Origin: Nitrosomonadales bacterium
GTDB lineage: Bacteria; Pseudomonadota; Gammaproteobacteria; Burkholderiales; Gallionellaceae
Assembly (NCBI GenBank): GCA_016218465.1
Contig: JACREA010000041.1
Span: forward strand, 1-7,093
DNA: 7,093 nucleotides
Direction of reading: 5' to 3'
Numbering within the stretch: position 1 is the first letter of the stretch; each line of letters opens with the position of its first letter. Shown piece by piece: positions 1 through 5,379 of this stretch. Below the pieces are notes generated by a model. The model worked only from the letters and a program-made list of their open reading frames with translations. It did no database searches and was not told the DNA's origin. Both the position numbers and the translations under genes were made by a program.

Positions 1-1041
1 ACGCTGGCGTATTTTTTTATCGGCTACTGTATCGCTTATGGCGTCAATTTTTTTGGCGATGCAGCACAGTTGGCACAGAAGAACGGCTATGAACTGGTAA
101 AGTTTTTCTTTTTGCTGACTTTCGCTGCTGCTATTCCCGCCATCGTTTCCGGCGGCGTAGCCGAACGTGCGCGGTTCAACCCGATGCTTGCAGCTACCTT
201 CGTGCTGGTCGGCTTCATTTATCCTTTCTTCGAGGGTATTGCATGGAACCACAGATATGGCATTCAGGAGTGGCTGCATGCGGCATTTGGCGCAGAGTTC
301 CACGACTTCGCCGGTTCCGTGGTGGTGCATGCGATGGGCGGATGGATAGGGTTGGCGGCAGTGTTGTTGCTTGGAGCAAGGCGGGGCCGCTACAGCAAGG
401 AAGGGCGTCTCTCGGCGCATCCACCTTCCAGCATCCCGTTCCTCGCGTTAGGTGCGTGGGTACTTACGGTGGGCTGGTTCGGCTTCAACGTTATGTCGGC
501 GCAAACCATCAATAACATCAGCGGGCTGGTCGCAGTGAACTCATTGATGGCAATGGTGGGCGGCACGCTGGCCGCGCTGTGGACAGGCAAGAACGACCCG
601 GGATTTGTGCATAACGGACCGCTGGCCGGACTGGTGGCGGTATGCGCCGGCTCTGATCTGATGCACCCGATGGGCGCGCTGGTGGTCGGCGGTGTGGCCG
701 GTGGCCTGTTTGTGTGGATGTTTACTCTTACTCAAAATCGCTGGAAGATCGACGATGTTCTCGGCGTGTGGCCGCTGCATGGCCTGTGCGGCGCTTGGGG
801 CGGCATTGCTGCCGGTATTTTCGGCCTCAAAGCGTTCGGCGGTATCGGCGGCGTAAGCTTCATGTCGCAACTATGCGGCACGCTGCTCGGCGTGACGGTC
901 GCTTTTGCGGGCGGCTATATGGTGTATGGTGCGGTGAAGAAGCTGGTAGGCATCCGGCTGGAAGCGGAAGAGGAATTCAACGGTGCTGACTTGAGCATCC
1001 ACAAGATTTCTGCGACGCCTGAAAGAGAATCGGGCTGGTAG
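1..1041 (+). CDS. amt: Ammonium transporter, Amt family (5'-truncated)
   Basis: Inner-membrane channel-type transporter that takes up ammonium or ammonia. The frame is open from base 1, so the gene begins outside the window; the TTG at 70 is an internal Leu codon, not a start. Numbering codons from base 1, the visible Amt landmarks are a Phe at codon 41 ahead of the VAERARF signature (pore-gate Phe), a Trp at codon 82 fitting the recruitment site, DFAGSVVVH with Asp102 and the first pore His110, GWFGFN after that, and WPLHGLCG carrying the second pore His260. This twin-His pair is the hallmark of the family. The hydrophobic segments run throughout, and the tail ends with the cytosolic motif ADLSIHKI that follows the last helix in many Amt proteins. 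The 346 visible codons leave roughly the first one or two helices missing. A partner glnK (PII) gene is common upstream but lies outside view. The substrate assignment is family knowledge; identity is very secure. Confidence 0.95.
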   Translation, partial: TLAYFFIGYCIAYGVNFFGDAAQLAQKNGYELVKFFFLLTFAAAIPAIVSGGVAERARFNPMLAATFVLVGFIYPFFEGIAWNHRYGIQEWLHAAFGAEFHDFAGSVVVHAMGGWIGLAAVLLLGARRGRYSKEGRLSAHPPSSIPFLALGAWVLTVGWFGFNVMSAQTINNISGLVAVNSLMAMVGGTLAALWTGKNDPGFVHNGPLAGLVAVCAGSDLMHPMGALVVGGVAGGLFVWMFTLTQNRWKIDDVLGVWPLHGLCGAWGGIAAGIFGLKAFGGIGGVSFMSQLCGTLLGVTVAFAGGYMVYGAVKKLVGIRLEAEEEFNGADLSIHKISATPERESGW

Positions 1042-1062
1042 ATTAACAAAGCCTGCAAACTC

Positions 1063-1097
1063 AAAGGGCAAGCCTTCCGGCCTGCCCTTTTTTCTTT
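1063..1097 (+). terminator. Rho-independent terminator of amt
   Basis: Twenty-one bases after the amt stop codon lies an 8-bp stem (AAAGGGCA at 1063-1070 with TGCCCTTT at 1083-1090). Inside it, after one A/C mismatch, GCC pairs with GGC around a TTCC loop. The stem runs directly into a T-rich tract (1088-1097, one C interruption). It sits between the convergent amt and YceI genes. On the minus strand the following T content is weaker, so it mainly serves amt and may also help stop the opposite operon. Confidence 0.9.
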
Positions 1098-1113
1098 GGG
1101 GGTGACCCGGACG

Positions 1114-1689
1114 TCAATCTTTAATTGCCTCTATCGGAGATGAAATCTTTACCTCGTCGCTTACCGCCGGGACGAATTTGGTCATGCCGAATTCCGAACG
1201 TTTCAGGGTGGCGCTGATTTCCGCACCGCAGGTTTGTTTCTTGTTCATCGGGTGCGGCGCGCAGCGGAAGTTGCTTACGGTGAGCGTCAGCGGTTTGGTT
1301 ACGCCGAGCAGGGTAAAGTGCCCCTCGGCGGCTACGACCCTGTCACCGTCGAACATCAGGTTGTTCGAGGTGAAGCGCATCATGGGGAAAAACTTGACAT
1401 TGAAAAAATCCTCCGACTTCATGTGTTCGTCCCACTTGGCAAAGCCCATATCGAGCGAGTCTGTTCCAATGACCAGGTCTACACTGCCTTTTTGGGCTGC
1501 GGTGTCGATGGTGATTTTGCCGCTGGTATTGTTGAACCGGCCACGCTGGGTCGAGAAGCCCAAGTGGTTCACTTCGAACATCGGCCATGTGTGGGTATGA
1601 TCAATGGTGTAGCTTTCGGCAGCGTATACAGGCGCAGCGATCACGCTGGCCAAGGCGATTGCGATGATGCTGGAGATGTTCTTGTTCAT
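1114..1689 (-). CDS. yceI: YceI family periplasmic protein, canonical type
   Basis: A 191-residue secreted protein of the YceI family, a lipocalin-like beta-barrel that binds polyisoprenoid or other amphiphilic molecules. I chose the start at 1687-1689 because it is preceded by a perfect AGGAGG and opens a clean Sec signal peptide (MNKN, then a hydrophobic stretch, cleavage near VYA-A at residues 23-24). A longer reading up to 1791 would bury that signal peptide and overlap the upstream gene. Family features are YTIDHTHTWPMFEVNHLGFS at residues 27-46, an FNNTSGKITID strand, SEDFFNVKFFP at 92-102, and the closing region KRSEFGMTKFVPAVSDEVKI. Cys143 and Cys154 lie close together and could form a periplasmic disulfide (inference). 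It is the last gene of the operon with the b561 cytochrome and a second YceI. The precise ligand cannot be read from sequence. Confidence 0.93.
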   Translation of the reverse strand: MNKNISSIIAIALASVIAAPVYAAESYTIDHTHTWPMFEVNHLGFSTQRGRFNNTSGKITIDTAAQKGSVDLVIGTDSLDMGFAKWDEHMKSEDFFNVKFFPMMRFTSNNLMFDGDRVVAAEGHFTLLGVTKPLTLTVSNFRCAPHPMNKKQTCGAEISATLKRSEFGMTKFVPAVSDEVKISSPIEAIKD

Positions 1690-1694
1690 TGCTT

Positions 1695-1700
1695 CCTCCT
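1695..1700 (-). promoter_or_regulatory. Shine-Dalgarno site that fixes the yceI start
   Basis: The minus strand reads AGGAGG, then five bases (AAGCA), then ATG at 1689-1687. This full-consensus site decides for the 191-residue product over the upstream in-frame ATGs. It lies in the 34-base gap after the preceding YceI-like gene, so this last operon gene has its own strong translation signal. Confidence 0.85.
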
Positions 1701-1723
1701 TCAGTGGTTGTTGAAAAATGCGT

Positions 1724-2278
1724 TTATTTCTTTGCTGCAACGGTAAAACTAAAGCGTATTTGCACTTCATCGGCGACCACGCTGGTGTCACCCCAGATGC
1801 CCGATCCGATGTTGAAATCGAGACGCTTGAGCGGGAATGCGCCCTCGATAAGCAGCACGCCGCCAGCTTGCCTCAGGGTAAAAGGAGCCTTGGCATCCAG
1901 CGCCTTGCCTTTGATGGTCAACTTGCCGGTAACCTGATACTGTCCCTTGCCTGTACTGTTGATGCTTTCGGAAGTGAAGCTGGCAATGGGGTTGTTTTTT
2001 GAGTCGAACCAAGCTTTGCCAGCCACTTCTTCATCGGCATCAGTGTTGCCGGTATCGATGCTGGCAAGGTCGAGCTCGATACGCGCCTTGCCGGTTTCCG
2101 GCTTTGTGGGGTCAACCGAAATCTGCGCAGTAAATTTCCTGAAACTGCCTTCAACCGGAACGTTCATTTGCTTCGAGACAAAGGTGATGCTGCTTTGCTG
2201 CGGGAGCAGCACGGAAAACTCTGTACCGGCTGCCAGCGATGCAACGAATAGCAGCGGAACGACCAGTAAACGAATCAT
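1724..2278 (-). CDS. YceI-like periplasmic protein, divergent paralogue
   Basis: A 184-residue protein with an N-terminal signal peptide (MIRLLVVPLLFVASLAAG, cleavage around residues 16-18, no lipobox Cys) and a YceI-like beta-rich body. Recognisable elements are the opening strand SSITFVSKQMNVPVEGSF, a strand with DPTKPETGKARIELDLASIDTG, then the paired GKLTIKGKALDAKAPF and LKRLDFNIGSGIWGDTSVVADEVQIRFSF, matching the second half of YceI proteins. It differs from its neighbour at 1114-1689: it has no Cys after the signal peptide, and the typical N-terminal DxxHT motif is replaced by LLPQQS. Its start ATG overlaps the cytochrome b561 stop as ATGA (2275-2278), with an AGGA site at 2286-2289, so the two are probably translationally coupled. 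This suggests periplasmic work together with the membrane cytochrome. The ligand is unknown. Confidence 0.88.
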   Translation of the reverse strand: MIRLLVVPLLFVASLAAGTEFSVLLPQQSSITFVSKQMNVPVEGSFRKFTAQISVDPTKPETGKARIELDLASIDTGNTDADEEVAGKAWFDSKNNPIASFTSESINSTGKGQYQVTGKLTIKGKALDAKAPFTLRQAGGVLLIEGAFPLKRLDFNIGSGIWGDTSVVADEVQIRFSFTVAAKK

Positions 2279-2817
2279 GATTTGTTCCTGAGAAACGGCA
2301 ACATCCGCGCCAGCGTGTCGTCGTGTTCGATGAATTGATGTTTGAGCGCACCGCCAATATGGGCAAGCACCAAGCCGAACAACAGGAAATTGAGGCTTTC
2401 ATGCACTGCCTTGAGTGAGTCACCCAGTTCCTTGTTCTTGGAAACCAGATCGGGCAGGGGCAGCAAGCCGAACCATACTGTCTGGACGCCCTTGGCGGAG
2501 CTCATCAGCCAGCCGCTCAGGGGTATCGCGAGTATCAGCACGTACAGCAGGTAATGCACAGTGTGCGCCGCAAACTTTTCCCACTGCGGCATCGCGTCGA
2601 GGAGCGGCGGTGGACGGTGCGTGGTGCGCCAGGATATGCGCGTCAAGGCAAGCAGGAAGATCGTGACGCCGATCCACTTGTGGTAACTATACAGCCTGAG
2701 CTTGTCCGGTGAGAGCGGCAGGTCGTGCATGTACGCACCCAGCGGGAAGGCCGTGAAAATGAGAAAGGCTATGATCCAGTGCAGTGTGATGGCGGTGCGG
2801 GTGTAGCGATCTGTCAT
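2275..2817 (-). CDS. Cytochrome b561-type membrane protein
   Basis: A 180-residue four-helix inner-membrane cytochrome of the bacterial b561 (CybB/YceJ-like) family, expected to carry two haem b groups and pass electrons between quinol and another partner. The opening RYTRTAITLHW (His13) is the family signature. Further candidate haem-ligand histidines lie in YHKW (His46), AAHTVHY (His85/His88), VHESLN (His139) and LAHIGG (His153). Hydrophobic helices sit at about residues 10-29, 46-63, 85-106 and 138-157, and the C-terminal tail is basic. The length fits the family. It heads an operon with two YceI-type genes and overlaps the first by four bases; E. coli yceJ-yceI shows the same pairing. No clear Shine-Dalgarno precedes the ATG at 2817. 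The electron partner is unknown. Confidence 0.93.
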   Translation of the reverse strand: MTDRYTRTAITLHWIIAFLIFTAFPLGAYMHDLPLSPDKLRLYSYHKWIGVTIFLLALTRISWRTTHRPPPLLDAMPQWEKFAAHTVHYLLYVLILAIPLSGWLMSSAKGVQTVWFGLLPLPDLVSKNKELGDSLKAVHESLNFLLFGLVLAHIGGALKHQFIEHDDTLARMLPFLRNKS

Positions 2818-2866
2818 GGTGTTTTTCCCGGTTGAGATTGAATTGCCATGCCATTCCAGTTGGGTA

Positions 2867-2895
2867 AGCCTAGCGGTATTTCAGGTGCATGACAA
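2867..2895 (-). promoter_or_regulatory. Candidate promoter of the b561-YceI operon
   Basis: On the minus strand a TTGTCA box (2890-2895, five of six to the -35 consensus) is followed after 17 bases by TAGGCT (2867-2872, a poor -10). It lies about 50 bases ahead of the cytochrome start, in the right place for the operon promoter. The -10 is weak, so this is a tentative call; an activator-dependent or alternative-sigma promoter is possible. Confidence 0.3.
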
Positions 2896-2934
2896 GAGGG
2901 AAACTTATCTCAGGATGTTATGTCGTATTGCACG

Positions 2935-2962
2935 CTTGAAAAATTGGGGAGTCGCCCCATGT
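2935..2962 (+). promoter_or_regulatory. Sigma-32 (RpoH) heat-shock promoter of htpX
   Basis: The -35 box CTTGAA (2935-2940, followed by further A residues) and the -10 box CCCCAT-G-T (2955-2962) match the heat-shock sigma factor consensus exactly, with a spacer of 14 bases. Transcription would start near 2968-2970, giving a leader of roughly 56 bases before the htpX ATG. GGGG at 2946-2949 can pair with the CCCC of the -10 box (TGGGG/CCCCA, five-base loop), a small inverted repeat overlapping the promoter. HtpX is a known RpoH-regulated protease in E. coli, so signal and gene agree. No good sigma-70 promoter is visible nearer to the gene apart from a weak TGCTAAACT at 2984-2992. Confidence 0.8.
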
Positions 2963-3025
2963 ATCCAGCCAGGCGACGCAGGATGCTAAACTGCGCGCCG
3001 TATTTTTGATGATGGAGACAACAGC

Positions 3026-3907
3026 ATGAAACGAATTTTCTTGTTCATTTTGACCAATCTGGCGGTAGTGTTTGTGATCAACATCACGCTGCGCATACTC
3101 GGCGTGGATCGCTGGCTGTCCCAGACAGGCGGCATTAATTTCAATGCGCTGTTGGTCATGTCTCTGGTGATCGGCTTCTCAGGTTCGCTGATCTCGCTGG
3201 CGATGTCCAAGTGGTCGGCCAAGCGCATGGTCGGTGCGCATGTCATTGAAACACCGGTTGACCCTACAGAGCGCTGGCTGGCGGACACGGTGCGCAAGCA
3301 AGCGCAAGTGGCGGGCATTGGCATGCCGGAAGTAGCGATTTACGACGCGCCTGACGTGAATGCGTTTGCCACCGGATGGAACCGCGACGACGCGCTGGTG
3401 GCGGTGAGCACAGGGCTGCTGCACAGCATGAGCCGCGACGAAGCCGAGGCGGTGCTGGCGCATGAAATCAGCCACGTCGCGAATGGTGACATGGTGACGC
3501 TGGCGCTGATCCAGGGAGTGGTGAATACCTTCGTGATATTTTTCTCCAAGCTGTTCGGCTATTTCGTTGATCGAGTGCTGCTCAAAAATGACGAGCGTAA
3601 CGGCCTCGGCATGGGTGCGTTTGCTGCCGAAATTGTCGCGCAACTGGTTCTGGGCGTGCTGGCAAGCGTTATCGTGATGTGGTTCTCTCGCCAGCGTGAA
3701 TTCCGCGCCGATGCGGGAGGCGCCAATCTGGCGGGGCGCAATAAAATGATCGCCGCGCTGGAACGATTGAAGGTCAATCATGAACAAACTGCATTGCCGG
3801 AAAAAATCGCTGCATTCGGAATTTCCGGTGGCCACGGATTCGCAAGATTGTTTATGACCCATCCCCCGCTGGATGAGCGGATTGAAGCGTTGCGTAGCGG
3901 GATTTAA
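3026..3907 (+). CDS. htpX: Protease HtpX, membrane zinc metalloprotease
   Basis: A 293-residue M48-family zinc endopeptidase of the inner membrane that degrades misfolded or damaged membrane proteins, working alongside FtsH. The order is family-typical: two N-terminal membrane helices (about residues 3-23 and 40-60), the cytosolic segment EVAIYDAPDVNAFATGWNRD (102-121), the catalytic HEISH at 146-150 (His146 and His150 as zinc ligands, Glu147 as general base), a hydrophobic pair at about 157-182 and 200-220, then REFRADA at 224-230 whose Glu225 is the third zinc ligand. The C-terminal MTHPPLDERIEAL is the usual HtpX ending. Length equals that of E. coli HtpX (293). GGAG at 3014-3017 stands eight bases before the ATG. 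The gene is single and convergent with mlaA, with its own heat-shock promoter. Identity is very secure. Confidence 0.98.
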   Translation: MKRIFLFILTNLAVVFVINITLRILGVDRWLSQTGGINFNALLVMSLVIGFSGSLISLAMSKWSAKRMVGAHVIETPVDPTERWLADTVRKQAQVAGIGMPEVAIYDAPDVNAFATGWNRDDALVAVSTGLLHSMSRDEAEAVLAHEISHVANGDMVTLALIQGVVNTFVIFFSKLFGYFVDRVLLKNDERNGLGMGAFAAEIVAQLVLGVLASVIVMWFSRQREFRADAGGANLAGRNKMIAALERLKVNHEQTALPEKIAAFGISGGHGFARLFMTHPPLDERIEALRSGI

Positions 3908-3932
3908 CATCTTATTGAAACAGTAGAAACGA

Positions 3933-3964
3933 CAAGGCCTGCAATTGCAGGCCTTGATAGTTTT
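3933..3964 (+). terminator. Perfect palindrome terminator between htpX and mlaA
   Basis: Bases 3933-3956 form a perfect 24-base palindrome: a 10-bp GC-rich stem (CAAGGCCTGC with GCAGGCCTTG) around an AATT centre, 25 bases past the htpX stop. On the plus strand it is followed by ATAGTTTTG, a short and displaced T-run, so it is a moderate intrinsic terminator for htpX. On the minus strand it sits beyond the mlaA stop with an equally modest T content, so it could serve both convergent genes. The remainder of the gap to 4018 holds only a weaker repeat (GTGGT/ACCAC at 3981-4017). Confidence 0.75.
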
Positions 3965-4018
3965 GAGCGGCAGATTTTCTGTGGTTCGCTGCTGAAGAGT
4001 CAGCGTAGAGTCACCACA

Positions 4019-4729
4019 TTACTCGTAGTCATCGTATCTTTCGCGAGGCGGATTGCCGTCGTACACCAGGCTTCTTCGATGGAGCAGGTAAGTGTCGCGC
4101 ATGAATTCGTAGCGATCTATCACGGCCTCATCCAGCACTTTTTCCTGGTCCAGCAGGGTGGAGCGCCGATGAATGCCGCTGGCCAGATAATACTGGTTGC
4201 GGGTGGGTATGTGTTTTACGCGGCCAGGAATGCTTGGTCCGGTATCCACATAGAGTCCGGTTGCATCGCGCAACGTGCTTGGGCCGAGGAAAGGCAGCAC
4301 CAGATACGGACCGTTGCCCACGCCCCAATAACCGAGGGTTTGACCGAAATCTTCGTGGTGTTTTTCCAGTCTGGATGCGACATCGAACAGCCCCAAAATG
4401 CCAAATGTGCTGTTGAATAAAAATCGTGACCCATCTGATGCGGCTTGGGCAAATTTGAATTGCAACAAATCGTTGATGGTAACTACGGCATCGTCGATAT
4501 TGGAGATGAAATTGCCCGCCATGATTTTGGCCGGGACTGGCATTACTTTGTCATAGGCTTGCGCGACCGGTTTGACCACGGCTTTGTCCACGGTGTCGTT
4601 GAACCGGTAAACGCTGCGGTTGAGCGGTTCGAGCGGGTCGCTCGGATTACGCGCACTGGTGCAGCCGGTCAGGAGTAGAAAGAAGGTCAGTTGGCCTGCA
4701 ATCAGCAACGCGGGACGAATTCGATCCAT
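4019..4729 (-). CDS. mlaA: MlaA (VacJ) outer-membrane lipid asymmetry lipoprotein
   Basis: A 236-residue outer-membrane lipoprotein that extracts mislocalised phospholipid from the outer leaflet and hands it to MlaC for return to the inner membrane. The start at 4727-4729 begins a lipoprotein signal peptide with lipobox LTGC (acylated Cys23, Thr at +2, consistent with outer-membrane sorting). A longer reading to 4864 lacks sense and runs through the promoter and into the NUDIX gene. Family blocks are DPLEPLNRSVYRFND at 31-45, the helical ring segment to about 95, FNSTFGILGLFDVAS at 105-119, and EDFGQTLGYWGVGNGPYLVLPFLGPSTLRD at 126-155. The C-terminus has the acidic tail RYDDYE. No Shine-Dalgarno is visible. 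The other mla genes (ABC transporter, MlaC) are not here, so this gene stands apart from its transport partners, at least in this window. Confidence 0.97.
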   Translation of the reverse strand: MDRIRPALLIAGQLTFFLLLTGCTSARNPSDPLEPLNRSVYRFNDTVDKAVVKPVAQAYDKVMPVPAKIMAGNFISNIDDAVVTINDLLQFKFAQAASDGSRFLFNSTFGILGLFDVASRLEKHHEDFGQTLGYWGVGNGPYLVLPFLGPSTLRDATGLYVDTGPSIPGRVKHIPTRNQYYLASGIHRRSTLLDQEKVLDEAVIDRYEFMRDTYLLHRRSLVYDGNPPRERYDDYE

Positions 4730-4760
4730 TGTTATTGTGTGGGGCGGATAGCGAAACTGA

Positions 4761-4788
4761 ATTATAGGAGAAATAGTGGCCGGAGCAA
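4761..4788 (-). promoter_or_regulatory. Candidate sigma-70 promoter of mlaA
   Basis: The minus strand carries a perfect TATAAT (4761-4766) about 31 bases ahead of the mlaA ATG. Sixteen bases upstream is TTGCTC (4783-4788), which shares only TTG with the -35 consensus. It lies wholly in the 64-base gap after the NUDIX stop codon. Transcription would begin near 4754, giving mlaA its own start even if it is also read from the bamD side. Confidence 0.5.
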
Positions 4789-4793
4789 GGTGT

Positions 4794-5339
4794 CTAGCCC
4801 ATTCGCACAGGCGGCTGGAGGTCGCCGATGTGGAGCCGGAAAGCACCGGTCTTGCGATCGGCAAAGTAGTGTTGCAGCGTGTAGCGCACCGGACGAAACG
4901 CCATGGTGTCCCATGGAATATCCTGTTCGGAAAACAGTTGCACTTCCAGGCTTTCCACGCCGGGCGAGAAATCGAGATTCAGCAGTTTGGCGCGGAACAG
5001 CAGATGCACCTGATTGATGTACGGCAGGTTGTAAAGGGAATACAGCTCGCCAATATCTACCTGTGCATTGGCTTCTTCCAGCGTTTCGCGCGCAGCCGCT
5101 TCGATGGTGGTTTCACCGTTTTCCATAAAACCGGCAGGCAAAGTCCATAGCCCGAGACGCGGTTCGATGGCGCGGCGGCACAGCAGGACTTTGTCCTGCC
5201 ATACAGGAATGGCGCCGACGATCAGTTTGGGATTCTGATAATGCACTTCCCCGCAAGCGGTACACACATAGCGTGTGCGGTTGTCATTTGGTAGCTGGCG
5301 CAACTCAACCGGGGCTCCGCATAGGCTGCAATATTTCAT
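4794..5339 (-). CDS. NUDIX hydrolase with N-terminal zinc ribbon
   Basis: A 181-residue cytosolic pyrophosphohydrolase of the type that combines a small zinc ribbon with a NUDIX domain; related proteins hydrolyse nucleoside diphosphate derivatives such as ADP-ribose, NADH or FAD. The ribbon is formed by CSLC (Cys4, Cys7) and CTAC (Cys26, Cys29). The NUDIX box begins at Gly70 (LPAGFMENGE) and has Glu76, then REtlEEanA with Arg84, Glu85, Glu88 and Glu89, the metal-binding residues. The usual Gly near the end of the box is Asn91. The start ATG at 5339 has no recognisable ribosome site but directly yields the ribbon. It lies 40 bases after bamD and 64 before mlaA on the same strand. Function beyond NUDIX hydrolysis is unassigned; the substrate cannot be inferred from sequence. 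Confidence 0.92.
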   Translation of the reverse strand: MKYCSLCGAPVELRQLPNDNRTRYVCTACGEVHYQNPKLIVGAIPVWQDKVLLCRRAIEPRLGLWTLPAGFMENGETTIEAAARETLEEANAQVDIGELYSLYNLPYINQVHLLFRAKLLNLDFSPGVESLEVQLFSEQDIPWDTMAFRPVRYTLQHYFADRKTGAFRLHIGDLQPPVRMG

Positions 5340-5379
5340 TTTGGAAGGCTGTTGCGAAATATAATCATTCTCCGGGCAG

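Noticed and set aside
70..72. TTG at 70 as the amt start
   Set aside because: The frame is open and Amt-like (FFIGYCIAYGVNFFG) from base 1, so the gene begins before the window.
541..870. A 109-codon open frame antisense to amt
   Set aside because: Shadow of the transporter gene; composition typical of an antisense frame and no independent signals.
1234..1746. A 170-codon plus-strand open frame across the yceI gene
   Set aside because: It is antisense to the canonical YceI and runs into the next gene; no signal peptide, ribosome site or family motif.
1690..1791. Longer N-terminus for the YceI gene
   Set aside because: The extension would overlap the end of the upstream YceI-like gene and bury the signal peptide; a perfect AGGAGG fixes the start at 1689.
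2984..2992. TGCTAAACT as a housekeeping -10 for htpX
   Set aside because: Only four of six bases match TATAAT and no -35 box stands 16-18 bases upstream; the heat-shock promoter is far more convincing.
3179..3910. A 243-codon open frame antisense to htpX
   Set aside because: It lies entirely opposite a textbook HtpX with intact catalytic motifs, is rich in His, Arg and Gln as expected for an antisense shadow, and has no recognisable domain.
3981..4017. Imperfect inverted repeats (GTGGT/ACCAC with CGCTG/CAGCG inside)
   Set aside because: Short arms with unpaired spacers and no T-run on either strand; too weak to call a terminator or regulatory RNA.
4730..4864. Longer N-terminus for mlaA
   Set aside because: It would place 45 unrelated residues before a complete lipoprotein signal peptide, overlap the NUDIX gene and contain the TATAAT box.
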